Shown here one piece after another: positions 47,118-57,480 of a stretch of 64,000 bases of DNA (the stretch's first letter is position 1; every line of letters begins with the position of its first letter). The stretch is taken from NCBI GenBank assembly GCA_001898165.1, contig MKTD01000023.1:21642-85641 (forward strand). Reading direction: 5' to 3'. Both the position numbers and the translations under genes were made by a program. The stretch comes from Bacteroidia bacterium 43-41. Its GTDB lineage: Bacteria > Bacteroidota > Bacteroidia > Bacteroidales > Dysgonomonadaceae. The notes under the pieces are model-generated. The model had not been told where the DNA came from. It made no database searches and saw only the letters and a list, made by a program, of their open reading frames with translations.

Positions 47118-50100
47118 TATTTGCAACTATCCAATTTAATTCCTCCACTTTCCAACAGGAAAGAGAATCCGCTTGTTCCTCCTTTTGCCATGGCATTCAC
47201 CTCTTTTGAAGCGCTTACTGTTCCAAAGGGTGTCCACTGCGATATGCTTGCGCCAAAGCCAAGTGTAACTGTCGCATCAATAAAGGTAGGGGTGCCTACT
47301 TGAAATTCGATTTTTCCTTCACCGAGAGCATAACCGGATATGCTTGTACCTGTTACGGATGAAAGTGCGGCTTTTGCATGCAGGTGTACATATCCGCCCA
47401 ATCCCACTTTCCATTCACCGCCTGTAACGTTCACATAGGTGTTTCCGCCAATTAATCCAAGTGCGTCCACGTATCCTTTTGCAAGAATAAAATCGAAACC
47501 TTCTTGAGCTTTAAACAGTTCACGGTTGAATGCAAAATAGAACCCGGAGAGCCGTTCCGTTGTTTTTTTATAACACCAGTTTTGAACTAGCGGATCAATG
47601 TAGTCGTTGGTCAAACGCCACATTTCATCGTTGAGTTGATGAGAGCCGACCATCAGTCCCGTATTGTAGTTCCCGGAAAAAATTCCGGCGGGGATAAATG
47701 CATTGCAAGCGCCAATAATGTAAAATCCTTCGGCTCCAAAGCAAGAGGCAATGGTTCCTTCGTGTATGACAAGGGACCCCAAGGTCAATTCGTAATTGAA
47801 ACTCAGTGAGCCTATCAGTTCTTTTCGTTTGAAATCGAAAACTTGCGTCATGGAGCCGAATGGAGTATTTATGTTACTCATCGACAGTTTCTCAGAGTTG
47901 GCAGAAATATCGCCCAGTATTTCAAAACTCGTCTTAGTTGGGGCTATATCATCGGATTTGGATGTTTCGTTGTTGGTTAAATCACCGGAAAATTTCGTGG
48001 TTGTCCAATCATTTCCGCTAACCGTCATCCCGCCTTCGTCAATTTTCAGGCTGTATCCCGTTGCCGTTTTTTGAGGTGTTGCGATGGATTCATTCTCTTC
48101 GCTTGTCAATTGGGTAACCCAGCCTTTTTGCATCATGACTTCGTATTTCGGTGTGCCGGCGGCACGGGCAACAAATGTTGAAGGGATTGGGTTAAATGTT
48201 TTCTCGGGTTTTTCTACCACTTTTCCTTTTATGCTTATTTGGTTCTGGTCAATCATAATCTCTTTTTTCTGAGAGTAAAAATGGACAAATCCTTTGGTCT
48301 CAAAATCAACGTCAACATTTTCGAAGACAGGAGTTTTAACCGGACTCTTCCAAATAACGCTCAGCAAAATATCACTTACTCTTGGAGCGCCAACATTGAG
48401 CGTGCCGCTTAAATTCATATAATCGGGACCATTATAAATGGTTTGCGGTAAAAAGGTGGCAAGGCTGTTTCCGTTCAGCCGGGCATCAACATCCTTTTGT
48501 TTTAACTGAACAACCATTTCGTCGTTGCTCAATATTTGCAGATAATCAAAATCAACAGAGTACGGCGTTTTCAAATCGGGATGGGTCAATCCCTGCAAAC
48601 CCGGTAATGATGCCACTTTATCAGTACCGTTGCTTACCAAATTAAAATTCCAGTGAGGTTTCATATCCGAGCCTATTTTCTGTTCAAAGTTCAGATGGGC
48701 TTTTGCAGGGTTAACATCCTTCAACGGAAATACTCCACCGGCCAAAGCTAATTTGTCCATTCCGAACTTGTCGATGATGAACATATCGTTGCGCAATACA
48801 AACTGATTCACGGGTATATCCACAACTTTTGTCCTTATCATTGCTTTTTCGCTGACAATTCCGCCTTCGGAAGTGCTAAAACTCCAATCTTTTACTTCCA
48901 GTGTCCATTTTTCAAGTATAAGTTTGATGGGTTCTGTACCTGAAGAAGGATTGATTTTATTTTCATCTAGAACGATTTTTGGAATATTTACCTTGAAATT
49001 CTCCGGTTTTGCATTGGCTATATTGCACGTTAAATCAACATTCAGATTAATTTTTCCGGTTTCGTCGATGTAGCTCTTCAACGGATTGGCTGTTGCAGGA
49101 AAATCTATCAACTTGAATGCAATCGGATTGGCCTCTTTATCACACAGGTAGTAAAGCGGTTTGGGGTTGGAACGGTAAATCGAACTTTGGGTTTCAACTT
49201 TCTTCCGGTAGATGCCTGTATTGAAATATGCGGATTTTGATGCTTCCGTTTCAGACAATGCACTCGACACCAAGTCCACAACATTATTGATTGAATTATT
49301 CTGATTTTTAGCCAGATAGAACTCACTTTTATCAAAATTCAGGTAACTGCTCGGATAGTTGAACGAGTTATCCACAATTTTTATCTTGCCGCTGATTTTT
49401 CCAAAATCTTTTTCCCTTTTCAGCAAAAGCGGTTGTGTATTGAAGTTATTTTGTGCTCCTGCCGATTGGATCGCCACATTGTACTTGTTCAAATATGACA
49501 ATTTCAGGGTCGATACACCACGAATAGCCACCTCATCGTCGTGAGCAATGCCGACAGTTGAGCCTTCTTTGTTCACCATATCGAAGAGTATATCTTCAAC
49601 ACGGAGTACTTTATTTACTTCTTTCAAAGAAAAATCGGAGATGGCTTCTGTCCAATGAACCAGTCCGGTTACTTTCACCTGTTTGGAATTGACGGGGTTG
49701 ATCTCTTCAACCGTCAGCGGAAAACCGTATATCTTATTGATAATAGCCTGACTGTAAGCCTTTAGATTCAAATCCAACACCGCTTTTCCTGATTTTATTA
49801 CAGCGGTCTGCTTGTCGCCTGCAACAGTGAAAGTGGTATCCAGTGTAGCCCTGACAGCAACATCCTGATTGTCCACCGGCACTCCCCGTAAAATGTATTT
49901 CCCGTCCTGATTTGTAGTGGCAATCAGCAGACTGGCATCTTGCGTAATCGCAGCAGAAGAGTTCATGTTCTGCTCTGTAGAGATTTTCAGATAATTATGA
50001 ACAACATATCCCTGCGATGATGTGTTCGAAACATCGAGATAAACCTTCGCATTCTTTACCGGGGTTCCGTCTAACCTGACAATTCCGCTGATTTCACTTC

Positions 50101-53100
50101 CTTTTTCCAACTCTACCTTCTCGGCAACATAATGGGAAGTTTCCTTGTTTTTGATATTAACCGTTTTAGGAATATAATTACTGCCATCGGCTCCGCGAAT
50201 CACAAATGTGTAATTGTTGACCGACACGTTTTCGAAATTAAATTGAGCTACACCGTTAGCATCCGTAGTTTTTGTCATGTCTCCCATTTGAATTGTAGCA
50301 CCGGAAATGCTTTTAGAGGGACCCGGCTGATTGTTTTTTTCAGTGATTAAAAATTGAATACGATGCCGACGACGAAAAACAGGAATATCCTGCAATCCTA
50401 CCCATTCTTTTGCTTCGTCTGATGCGGTAAAAACATACGTTGTATCGAAGTAGGCAACATCTTTAGGTATGATCTTCAGCGTATCCTTTGCCATGAATGC
50501 TCCCTGAAACTCAAAATGACCGCCCGGATCGGTTTCGTAGAATTTCCCGTTCCCAATCCGTATATACGACACAACTGTAGTCGTTTGTTTTTTCTCATCG
50601 GAGCACACTACGGTACCCGAAACAGTATGTGATGGTGAAAGACTGATGTCTTTAGTGAATTGAACGCCTTGCTTCTTGAAAGATTTTTGCTCTCCGTTGG
50701 GTGAGTCCTTGTATCCGTTGGCCGATGCAAAAAAGTAAATTTTCGTGGGGGATGCTCCATCGGCAATGTATTGATCCAGCGATGAGCCTCCATTTGCCAG
50801 TATTTCTGCTTTTCCGTAATCATCTACGGGTACGGATTTGAAATTGTTGCTGCCGGAAATATGTTCTTCTTTGGACAACAGCACCTTCGCATTTTGCTGT
50901 TTTGTGATCACGGCACCCGATTTGACATCTCTGACGGTAATTAGAGCTCTGCTTATCAGCGGATTTAATACCATATCGGTATTCACAACAGGGATATCGG
51001 GATTGGTCCAGTCGTTTTCGATAGTTTGCGGAACCTGCGGTGTCTCCTGTATTGTAGCCTGATAAGTTTTATCGCTTTTATCTACAAAACTTGAAGCTTC
51101 AATAAAATAATAAGGATATTGCGACTGAACCAGACCCGGAAGCGTAACAAAACTTGTTTTATCTTTAGCGTTATACCCGGTTGGCACAGACGACCAGAGA
51201 TGTTCAAATTTTTTATCGAAAACAGTGGTCGGATTTATTTTTCCGGTACTCGAAACAGCGTCCTGCGAATTGTACTGTGGGTTTATCAGTTCGGCAAAGG
51301 TGTATTTCCCATCACCCTCGCCTTGTGGCAGATTTTTCTTTTTATCCGCCAAATCTCTGAACAGGGTTACTTGCATGGCCGTAAGTGCCTGTTTTTCATT
51401 GTCGGCATTCAGTTCGTTCGTGAAAACCTTCATTTCAAACTCCCGCACAAAATGGGTAATGTTCAAGGGATTTTTGATCTCTTCGAGCGGCTGAACAGTT
51501 ATTATATCGGCCGATGGATAGTAATATGAACCCGCATCACCATCGATAACTATCCGGAAAACCCGCTTGAAATTGCTGTAATGTTTGTTTTCGTATTCAC
51601 TTTTCGGATCGCTCCCCAAGGGAGAAGATTCTGACGGATTCGGACCGTGGGCATAGTTTTCCGCCGGAGCAAAAAGCATCTTGGTATTTGCACCTGCTCC
51701 TCCTTTTGTGTTTTTGAGATTTTTGCTATTCAGCTCGAAAGAGTTCAGAGAATTATCAAAAGTAACCGAGAAACCTGAATTGACAGCGGACTGGCTCCCT
51801 ACCGCCTCAGTATTATTGCCACCACTGCCGTCGTTCCACGGATTTGTTACCACTTGATCCATTCCTGCGAGTCCGCCTCCAATTTTTTCTCGTAATTGTT
51901 CTTTTAATCCGGCTCCGGGAGTTACTATCGGCGCCGAATGGCTTGTTTTTGAATGTTGAACAGTACCTGCGCCCAAATCTCCCTTAAAATTCATATTTAC
52001 CGCTTCCACTTCAAAATCTCCATTTGAATTGGTTATCCCCGAAGCCATTGTCATGTATTGATCAAAAAGCGGAACCAAATCTTCGGGATTACCGGACTTG
52101 TCGGGAATAAAAGTATATGATTCGCTTCCGCCGGGCATTCCGGGCAGGTTAATGTAGTTTTGTTTTGTTGAGCCGATGGATACGTTTTTATCATCCACAT
52201 AGTTGACCACAACCCTGAATCGGGTGTTTGCCAGCGGGCGTTTCACTTTCCCTTTATCCGACTTCCATGTATATAGCAAACGCCCGCGAATCACGGAAGT
52301 AGGCGGTTTGCAGGATACGATGTCGTAATCTGCCGATACCGTTCTGTAATAAGCATCAGGGTCGTCATTTTCAGGAAGATTTAAACCAAATTCCATCGGT
52401 TCGGCTATAAACTCATTGCCATCAATAAAATTAACGGAACTTCCCCCACTTGTAATAATATCTGCTACAACTGCTTCAAGCATTATTTTCTCTGTGGGGG
52501 TAATGGCAGTGTTGGGTTTGAATTGGTAGGTTTGCGGCGATTGCGATGTTTGAGGTTTTATTGCTTTTGTTATTTGTGAAACGGATTGATTTTGTTTGTT
52601 TATCCACTGATCTATATCTTTTACGGCTAAAATTTTATATTTGTCGGTATTGGAAGCTAACAGTCGTTCGAAGACCGCATAAGACTTGCCTCCTTCAACC
52701 GCGGTTATCCCTTTTGCCACAACGGTTATTTCTCCTCCCGAAACAGGAGTTTTCAGGTCTATATCTCCTTCGTACTTAGGAATGTATTTATTTTTATCTA
52801 TCCGGTAAAGTATCACCGGAATTCCCGGCGCTACCGATGAGAAGTTTGTTGCATAATAACCGGCCTGGTTTTCATCGTTAAGCGTATTTGCGAAATCTTC
52901 GGATTTTATTTTTTCAAACTCTTTCTGTGCTTCACTTTTTTCTTTATGCTCTACGGTAACTTTCTTTCCATCCTGCGTGATGTAATAGGATGTAAAACGT
53001 TTCTTGACATTCAGGTTTAGCTTGTAAGCGTAGGTTTTAGCTGTCAGTTGTCCAAAATCAACGAATGGGGTACCCCCATTTTTATCTGCAACAACGACTT

Positions 53101-54781
53101 GCGGTTCAAAATCATCATCCACATAGTATTGATTACCAATAATTAACCGGCAATAAATTGTTTTATCTTTGAGATATTTGATTGGGACAGGAAGTTTACC
53201 TGTAATTTTTCCAAAATCGTCCGTCGTGAAAGCCATAGAGGCTATTTTCTTGTAACTTTTGTTGCCAATGGTGATCGTGGGGGAAAAATCTTCCGTTGAA
53301 GCCGCCAAAGCAGGTATTAATGCCTCCGCTATCACATCGGCATTGCTGACGGGATATATTTCGGGAAATCCTTTGAAACTGTATTTCAATACTACCTGAA
53401 CCGAAACATCCTGATTCTGTTCGTCAGTTATTCTTTTATAAACAAAGTCAGAACTATTGACAGTACCTATCAAATTACCATTCTGACCGTACTGTTTAAT
53501 GGTTGCAAAGTAAATATCTCCATCCTTAAATCCGGCATTGTTTGCATCCTGCTCGCTCACTTGCAGTTTGTTGGAAATATTTCCATTAATATCCTTCGTA
53601 AAAGTTTGTGAAAAATGAAAAGGCTGATTAGCCGCATTGTTGCTCTTCTTCTTCTCTGTGATATTTAAAATATATTTATCAATTCCCAAACTCTGAATCG
53701 ATTCTGCATCCGTTAAGATAACGGAATCCGGTGTAACTTTTTTAATCCATCCCCAATTGACAAGCAAATCTTGATTATTGCTAACCGCAAGTGTATCCGG
53801 TTTGTTTTGTGGTAATTTCCGGGGAATCATAAATGCAAAATCGGAACCGGTACTTCCGGCAGAAGATTTTTTTTCTTCCATCTTGCAAGAAAAAATAGAA
53901 GGTTCACTTTTTCCCTTGTTTTTGAAAGATGTTTGGTTTGAGGGGTCAACAGCCGTAACCATAAAGGCATAGGTTTTTCCTTGATTCAATTGCGGATTGG
54001 CAATAGAATAAAGATAGGTGTTGCTCATTACCGTTGTTTCAAAAAAAGTGGGATAACCAACTGAATTGAGTTTATCCTGATAGTTGTCGTTCGGACTGTT
54101 TAATTCGATAATTTTCAGTTTGTACTGTGTGGTTACAGGCGAACCCGGAGGGCGAGTCCAGGTAAAAACTATATTTTTGGTTTCCGGTTCACTCAGCAAA
54201 GCCTGATTCACAGGGCTGATAATCATCGGCGCTTCCACCGATGAGACATTGAAAACATTGCTGCAAGCCGATGCGCCGGACAAAGGCCGTCCCGTGTCAT
54301 AATCATAAATGGAGAAACAGATCTGGTAACTGTTCTCGGGAAGCCCCTGCTGTGCCGCCTGGTCGCGGGTGATCCCTTTGTATTCTAAAAATTGAGGGTT
54401 AAATATTTGGAGTATATCACTGTAAGTTAGCGTGTAAGGTGCGAATATAACTGCACCTGTAGGTGAAGGCATGCCTTTAATAAAAATGGGTGTAGCCGGT
54501 TTATAATCGTTTTTAGTATGGATAATTATGGATTCGTCCGTACTCATCAACGTTCCGTGGACATATATCCTGTATTCTGCCCTGTCATAACCGGAGCTGA
54601 CGGTAATGATGCTGTTGATTTTACCGGGCGACGCCATGTAATCCGAAAGTTTATTGGAGTACGGGGGCATCACGGCGGTAGATTGCGTAAATTGTGCTTC
54701 GGCAGCCATCGTTACCGTGAAAAGACAAGTCAGGACGAACATGATCCGCCGGATATTCTGAAAGTTAAAATGTGAATACAT
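47117..54781 (-). CDS. Giant secreted multidomain protein, 2554 residues
   Basis: A secreted protein; signal peptide at MFVLTCLFTVTMAAEAQ (first ATG 54781, alternative 54742). Order: an N-terminal region beginning QFTQSTAVMPPYSNKLSDY, which recalls TANFOR-domain proteins of Bacteroidota (uncertain); an FN3-type sandwich at about 195-310 (FTWTRPPGSPVTTQYKLKI); a long beta-rich middle; carboxypeptidase-regulatory-like repeats at about 1390-1690 (TTDANGVAQFNFENV, EISGIVRLDGTPVKNAKVYL); and a Gly-rich strand end resembling a barrel or solenoid (YVHLHAKAALSSVTGTSISG). Its start overlaps the outer-membrane gene by 17 bp and its stop overlaps the FN3 gene. Probably displayed at the cell surface. No enzyme motif or known function recognised. 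Confidence 0.8.
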   Translation of the reverse strand: MYSHFNFQNIRRIMFVLTCLFTVTMAAEAQFTQSTAVMPPYSNKLSDYMASPGKINSIITVSSGYDRAEYRIYVHGTLMSTDESIIIHTKNDYKPATPIFIKGMPSPTGAVIFAPYTLTYSDILQIFNPQFLEYKGITRDQAAQQGLPENSYQICFSIYDYDTGRPLSGASACSNVFNVSSVEAPMIISPVNQALLSEPETKNIVFTWTRPPGSPVTTQYKLKIIELNSPNDNYQDKLNSVGYPTFFETTVMSNTYLYSIANPQLNQGKTYAFMVTAVDPSNQTSFKNKGKSEPSIFSCKMEEKKSSAGSTGSDFAFMIPRKLPQNKPDTLAVSNNQDLLVNWGWIKKVTPDSVILTDAESIQSLGIDKYILNITEKKKSNNAANQPFHFSQTFTKDINGNISNKLQVSEQDANNAGFKDGDIYFATIKQYGQNGNLIGTVNSSDFVYKRITDEQNQDVSVQVVLKYSFKGFPEIYPVSNADVIAEALIPALAASTEDFSPTITIGNKSYKKIASMAFTTDDFGKITGKLPVPIKYLKDKTIYCRLIIGNQYYVDDDFEPQVVVADKNGGTPFVDFGQLTAKTYAYKLNLNVKKRFTSYYITQDGKKVTVEHKEKSEAQKEFEKIKSEDFANTLNDENQAGYYATNFSSVAPGIPVILYRIDKNKYIPKYEGDIDLKTPVSGGEITVVAKGITAVEGGKSYAVFERLLASNTDKYKILAVKDIDQWINKQNQSVSQITKAIKPQTSQSPQTYQFKPNTAITPTEKIMLEAVVADIITSGGSSVNFIDGNEFIAEPMEFGLNLPENDDPDAYYRTVSADYDIVSCKPPTSVIRGRLLYTWKSDKGKVKRPLANTRFRVVVNYVDDKNVSIGSTKQNYINLPGMPGGSESYTFIPDKSGNPEDLVPLFDQYMTMASGITNSNGDFEVEAVNMNFKGDLGAGTVQHSKTSHSAPIVTPGAGLKEQLREKIGGGLAGMDQVVTNPWNDGSGGNNTEAVGSQSAVNSGFSVTFDNSLNSFELNSKNLKNTKGGAGANTKMLFAPAENYAHGPNPSESSPLGSDPKSEYENKHYSNFKRVFRIVIDGDAGSYYYPSADIITVQPLEEIKNPLNITHFVREFEMKVFTNELNADNEKQALTAMQVTLFRDLADKKKNLPQGEGDGKYTFAELINPQYNSQDAVSSTGKINPTTVFDKKFEHLWSSVPTGYNAKDKTSFVTLPGLVQSQYPYYFIEASSFVDKSDKTYQATIQETPQVPQTIENDWTNPDIPVVNTDMVLNPLISRALITVRDVKSGAVITKQQNAKVLLSKEEHISGSNNFKSVPVDDYGKAEILANGGSSLDQYIADGASPTKIYFFASANGYKDSPNGEQKSFKKQGVQFTKDISLSPSHTVSGTVVCSDEKKQTTTVVSYIRIGNGKFYETDPGGHFEFQGAFMAKDTLKIIPKDVAYFDTTYVFTASDEAKEWVGLQDIPVFRRRHRIQFLITEKNNQPGPSKSISGATIQMGDMTKTTDANGVAQFNFENVSVNNYTFVIRGADGSNYIPKTVNIKNKETSHYVAEKVELEKGSEISGIVRLDGTPVKNAKVYLDVSNTSSQGYVVHNYLKISTEQNMNSSAAITQDASLLIATTNQDGKYILRGVPVDNQDVAVRATLDTTFTVAGDKQTAVIKSGKAVLDLNLKAYSQAIINKIYGFPLTVEEINPVNSKQVKVTGLVHWTEAISDFSLKEVNKVLRVEDILFDMVNKEGSTVGIAHDDEVAIRGVSTLKLSYLNKYNVAIQSAGAQNNFNTQPLLLKREKDFGKISGKIKIVDNSFNYPSSYLNFDKSEFYLAKNQNNSINNVVDLVSSALSETEASKSAYFNTGIYRKKVETQSSIYRSNPKPLYYLCDKEANPIAFKLIDFPATANPLKSYIDETGKINLNVDLTCNIANAKPENFKVNIPKIVLDENKINPSSGTEPIKLILEKWTLEVKDWSFSTSEGGIVSEKAMIRTKVVDIPVNQFVLRNDMFIIDKFGMDKLALAGGVFPLKDVNPAKAHLNFEQKIGSDMKPHWNFNLVSNGTDKVASLPGLQGLTHPDLKTPYSVDFDYLQILSNDEMVVQLKQKDVDARLNGNSLATFLPQTIYNGPDYMNLSGTLNVGAPRVSDILLSVIWKSPVKTPVFENVDVDFETKGFVHFYSQKKEIMIDQNQISIKGKVVEKPEKTFNPIPSTFVARAAGTPKYEVMMQKGWVTQLTSEENESIATPQKTATGYSLKIDEGGMTVSGNDWTTTKFSGDLTNNETSKSDDIAPTKTSFEILGDISANSEKLSMSNINTPFGSMTQVFDFKRKELIGSLSFNYELTLGSLVIHEGTIASCFGAEGFYIIGACNAFIPAGIFSGNYNTGLMVGSHQLNDEMWRLTNDYIDPLVQNWCYKKTTERLSGFYFAFNRELFKAQEGFDFILAKGYVDALGLIGGNTYVNVTGGEWKVGLGGYVHLHAKAALSSVTGTSISGYALGEGKIEFQVGTPTFIDATVTLGFGASISQWTPFGTVSASKEVNAMAKGGTSGFSFLLESGGIKLDSCK

Positions 54782-56468
54782 AGCCTATATCTCCTCTTAT
54801 TTCGTTAAATGATGGGACGGTTGTGGAATTTGAAAACGAGTTGTTGATCAAATTGAAATCAAGTGTTACCGAGTGTTGGGGCAGGAAACGGTAGTTGGCG
54901 TTCAGCCCGGTATTGAAAACCGTTCCGTTCTCGCTATTTATCTTATTGAACATAAAGGAATTATTCCAGTTGAGCGACAGTTTGTCTTTCAGCAACATGG
55001 AAGTAACGCCCAACGTTCCGCCTATCAGTTGATTGTGATAGTTTTGGTTGGACATATTGGTGTAATTCGTTCCCACGTTGATATTGATTTTCTGCTTCAA
55101 CAATCCCAGGGCATACATCAGCATCGCCACCTTGGTGTCGGTATCGGTCATGCTTGACGTTTTGGCATTTTTATCGTTGAGCATCATCCAGTTCAGGTTG
55201 AGCATCACCGTATGCGACAGGGTTTCGGTGGTTTTCATGAACCGCGGCATCAGCATCAGGTTGTGGTTCACCTGATAGACCATCAGGCTATCGTTTTGAA
55301 CGGTTTTGAATGCCCGCTGGTTGGTGGAAAAATTACTGTAGGAGGCATCCACTCCCCAATTTTGATTGATATTGTAATTCATCGACAGAGAGCCGATAAC
55401 CCGTTTGGAGGTGCTGTTTTTCGTTTTGTCCAAATTGTCCCGCTGCAAACCCAGCGAACCGCGGGCATTCATTTTATTTTTCAGGAAAGAAGCCGATTGA
55501 TTGAAGGTGATGAGCTCCAGGTCGTTATTGAAAAAGTAGCTTCCCATTGATTGGAATCCGGGGTCGATACGGCGGTACTCGATGCTCGTGATGACCGATG
55601 ACGTAAAGCGGTAACTCAACCCGGCCTTAATGGCATTGTGGTATTCACTGGTGTTGTTTACCGTGATAAAGTTATCGGCAAAACGAAGTAAACCGTGTGG
55701 AATGGAGTCCGATTGGCCCATTTTCCGGTTATGGGTAAAAAAACTCATCGAACCGTCCAAGTTAAAAAATAACCTGGGGGTAATTTTAAATTTTGAGGTC
55801 ACCCCTACCGCCAAATTTTGTGCGGGTGTGAGCTGTCCTGATTTCACCAGGCTATCCACAAAATTTCTGGGGCTGTCGCCAATGCGTAGCAGGGAGATAT
55901 CCACAAAACGCTCGTCGGTTCCATACCCTACCTTTGCCGCCCAACCTGTACGTGTGAGTTTGGGGATACTGTCGGCCATTGCCAAATCGTACTCAGAATT
56001 CTGGTTGAATTTCCCATAAACCGCGCCCAAACGGAACTTGCCGGGACGAGCTTCAACGCCTACGCCCAAAAAGGTGTAGCCGTTTAACGTAAATTCGGAG
56101 AAAGAAACATTCCGGTAGCCCAAGTGCACCGTGAGCCATTTGTACGTGGGGCTGATGCCGAACTGATTGAACGGCTGTTTGAATCCCGCCTTATCATTGC
56201 TGTACCACGTAAACGAGAAAGGCATGCTGATGCCATACAGCATAAGTGTGGCATTGGCATTGACACCATACGCAAAGGGCGACTGGCGGTTGGGGATGCC
56301 CGAGGCGTTGTAAAAAGAGGTGTTTAGGCCGATACTTCCATTGACAGCAAACGGCTTTACATTCTTGATATCGGATAATTCCTGCGCCATAACCGAAAGC
56401 GGAAACACCACACAGCAAATGATGAAGAGAGGAGAAACCAATCGGTATTTCACAACTTTATTTTTCAT
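54765..56468 (-). CDS. Outer-membrane beta-barrel protein
   Basis: A 567-residue protein; signal peptide to about residue 29 (VVFPLSVMAQ). Residues 40-567 consist of alternating hydrophobic strands with aromatic caps (GSIGLNTSFYNASGIP, ANATLMLYGISMPFSFTWY, HLGYRNVSFSEFTLNGYTF, VTSMLLKDKLSLNWNNSFMF), ending in RGDIGYVFTF with a terminal Phe, the usual barrel signature. No plug or TonB box. Likely an export or anchoring channel for the giant protein encoded just downstream with a 17-bp overlap. Its own start overlaps the small lipoprotein gene by 11 bp. Confidence 0.8.
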   Translation of the reverse strand: MKNKVVKYRLVSPLFIICCVVFPLSVMAQELSDIKNVKPFAVNGSIGLNTSFYNASGIPNRQSPFAYGVNANATLMLYGISMPFSFTWYSNDKAGFKQPFNQFGISPTYKWLTVHLGYRNVSFSEFTLNGYTFLGVGVEARPGKFRLGAVYGKFNQNSEYDLAMADSIPKLTRTGWAAKVGYGTDERFVDISLLRIGDSPRNFVDSLVKSGQLTPAQNLAVGVTSKFKITPRLFFNLDGSMSFFTHNRKMGQSDSIPHGLLRFADNFITVNNTSEYHNAIKAGLSYRFTSSVITSIEYRRIDPGFQSMGSYFFNNDLELITFNQSASFLKNKMNARGSLGLQRDNLDKTKNSTSKRVIGSLSMNYNINQNWGVDASYSNFSTNQRAFKTVQNDSLMVYQVNHNLMLMPRFMKTTETLSHTVMLNLNWMMLNDKNAKTSSMTDTDTKVAMLMYALGLLKQKININVGTNYTNMSNQNYHNQLIGGTLGVTSMLLKDKLSLNWNNSFMFNKINSENGTVFNTGLNANYRFLPQHSVTLDFNLINNSFSNSTTVPSFNEIRGDIGYVFTF

Positions 56469-56706
56469 GGTGGTGCTTTATTACCAGTTTGGGGCGATAA
56501 TCGGCCCATTTACTTTTATCGCCTGAAAATATGTTCCATAAGGCCTTGCAGCCGGAGCTAATTATTATGACTCCATCAAAGGAGGCATCGGAATAAAAAG
56601 TTTTGACAGGGGTTGCTTTTACATCATCGGGGCCGCACGAAACAAAAATCAAAGAGAGAACGGTAAGTGGGAAAAAGGAAGATACGAAAGACACGATCGT
56701 TTTCAT
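56458..56706 (-). CDS. Small lipoprotein, 82 residues
   Basis: A short lipoprotein: hydrophobic signal and lipobox IFVSC with Cys24, then GPDDVKATPVKTFYSDASFDG, an uncharged stretch (GVIIISSGCKALWNIFSG) and a basic, histidine-rich end (HHHEK). It overlaps the barrel gene by 11 bp and is the first gene after a good promoter. Too short to hold an enzyme; it may assist barrel assembly or be an outer-membrane anchor. Confidence 0.7.
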   Translation of the reverse strand: MKTIVSFVSSFFPLTVLSLIFVSCGPDDVKATPVKTFYSDASFDGVIIISSGCKALWNIFSGDKSKWADYRPKLVIKHHHEK

Positions 56707-56727
56707 AGGATAAAGTATTTTTTATTA

Positions 56728-56760
56728 CAAAAATACCTTTCTCAAAAAGCGTTGTCAATC
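56728..56760 (-). promoter_or_regulatory. Promoter of the giant-protein operon
   Basis: On the minus strand, ATTG (56756-56759), a 20-bp spacer and TATTTTTG (56728-56735) match the Bacteroidota promoter pattern with the -7 box perfect. The start would be near 56721, about 15 bp before the lipoprotein ATG. The 9-mer GATTGACAA (56752-56760) at the -33 region recurs in the promoter at 57466-57474. Confidence 0.6.
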
Positions 56761-56779
56761 CGATAAAGATATGATTTTT

Positions 56780-57415
56780 TCAAACCAGCCGTTCTTTGAT
56801 GGCTTTGATTACGGCTTCGGATTTGGAGTTCACGGCCAATTTACGGTAAATACTATTGATGTGGCAGCGTACGGTGCCGATAGAGATAAAGCAATGGTCG
56901 GCAATCATTTTATAGCTGTCACCCTTTACCAAATGATGCAGTATTTCCATTTCCCGTTCGGAGAGGGTGTATTGGTTTTGTTTATCAAATTCAGGAGTCG
57001 TAAAAAATTCGAGCACTTTGCGGGCTATTTCGCCGGACATAGGCGAGCCGCCGTTTGCCAGATCGGTAATGGCTTCAATGATTTGAATGGCGGATGATTT
57101 TTTCAGCAAATAACCTGTAGCTCCAGCACGCAAAGCATCAAAAATTTTATCCCGGTCTTCAAATACGGTAAGCATCATCACATTTATTTCCGGAAAATGG
57201 TCTTTCACTATCTGTGTGGCTTCAATGCCCGAACAACCCGGCATTTCAATATCCATCACAATCACGTCCGGCCGGTCATTGGCACAATTTTCCAGGATAT
57301 TGCGACAATCGGGATAGGCGCCCGCGAAAGTAAGCAGCCCGGAACCTTTGATCAGGTGCGAAAGCGTTTCGCGCAGCGCGTCGTTATCTTCGTATATGGC
57401 AACTTTTATATCCAT
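56780..57415 (-). CDS. NarL/LuxR-type response regulator
   Basis: A 211-residue regulator. The receiver domain has Asp55 (VMDIEMPG), MLTVFED and LLKKSS. The C-terminal LuxR helix-turn-helix (about 150-211) carries LSEREMEILHHLVKGDSYKMI and SIGTVRCHINSIYRKL. It lies 65 bp after the propeller kinase gene, its likely partner, and upstream of the giant-protein operon, which it probably controls. The kinase, regulator and target genes share orientation. Confidence 0.93.
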   Translation of the reverse strand: MDIKVAIYEDNDALRETLSHLIKGSGLLTFAGAYPDCRNILENCANDRPDVIVMDIEMPGCSGIEATQIVKDHFPEINVMMLTVFEDRDKIFDALRAGATGYLLKKSSAIQIIEAITDLANGGSPMSGEIARKVLEFFTTPEFDKQNQYTLSEREMEILHHLVKGDSYKMIADHCFISIGTVRCHINSIYRKLAVNSKSEAVIKAIKERLV

Positions 57416-57441
57416 CGCAAGCTTTATTCATTTTAAGAGTA

Positions 57442-57474
57442 CAATTTTACGCATAAACATTCAGATTGTCAATC
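57442..57474 (-). promoter_or_regulatory. Promoter of the regulator gene, same 9-mer
   Basis: Minus-strand ATTG (57470-57473), 20-bp spacer, TAAAATTG (57442-57449, one mismatch). GATTGACAA overlies the -33 box here (57466-57474) exactly as in the promoter at 56752-56760, a recurrence suggesting a common activator site. Confidence 0.5.
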
Positions 57475-57480
57475 ATATCT

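Noticed and set aside
47796..48272. Open frames on the plus strand inside the giant gene
   Set aside because: They are antisense to a well-supported reading frame and have no promoter or protein-like composition.
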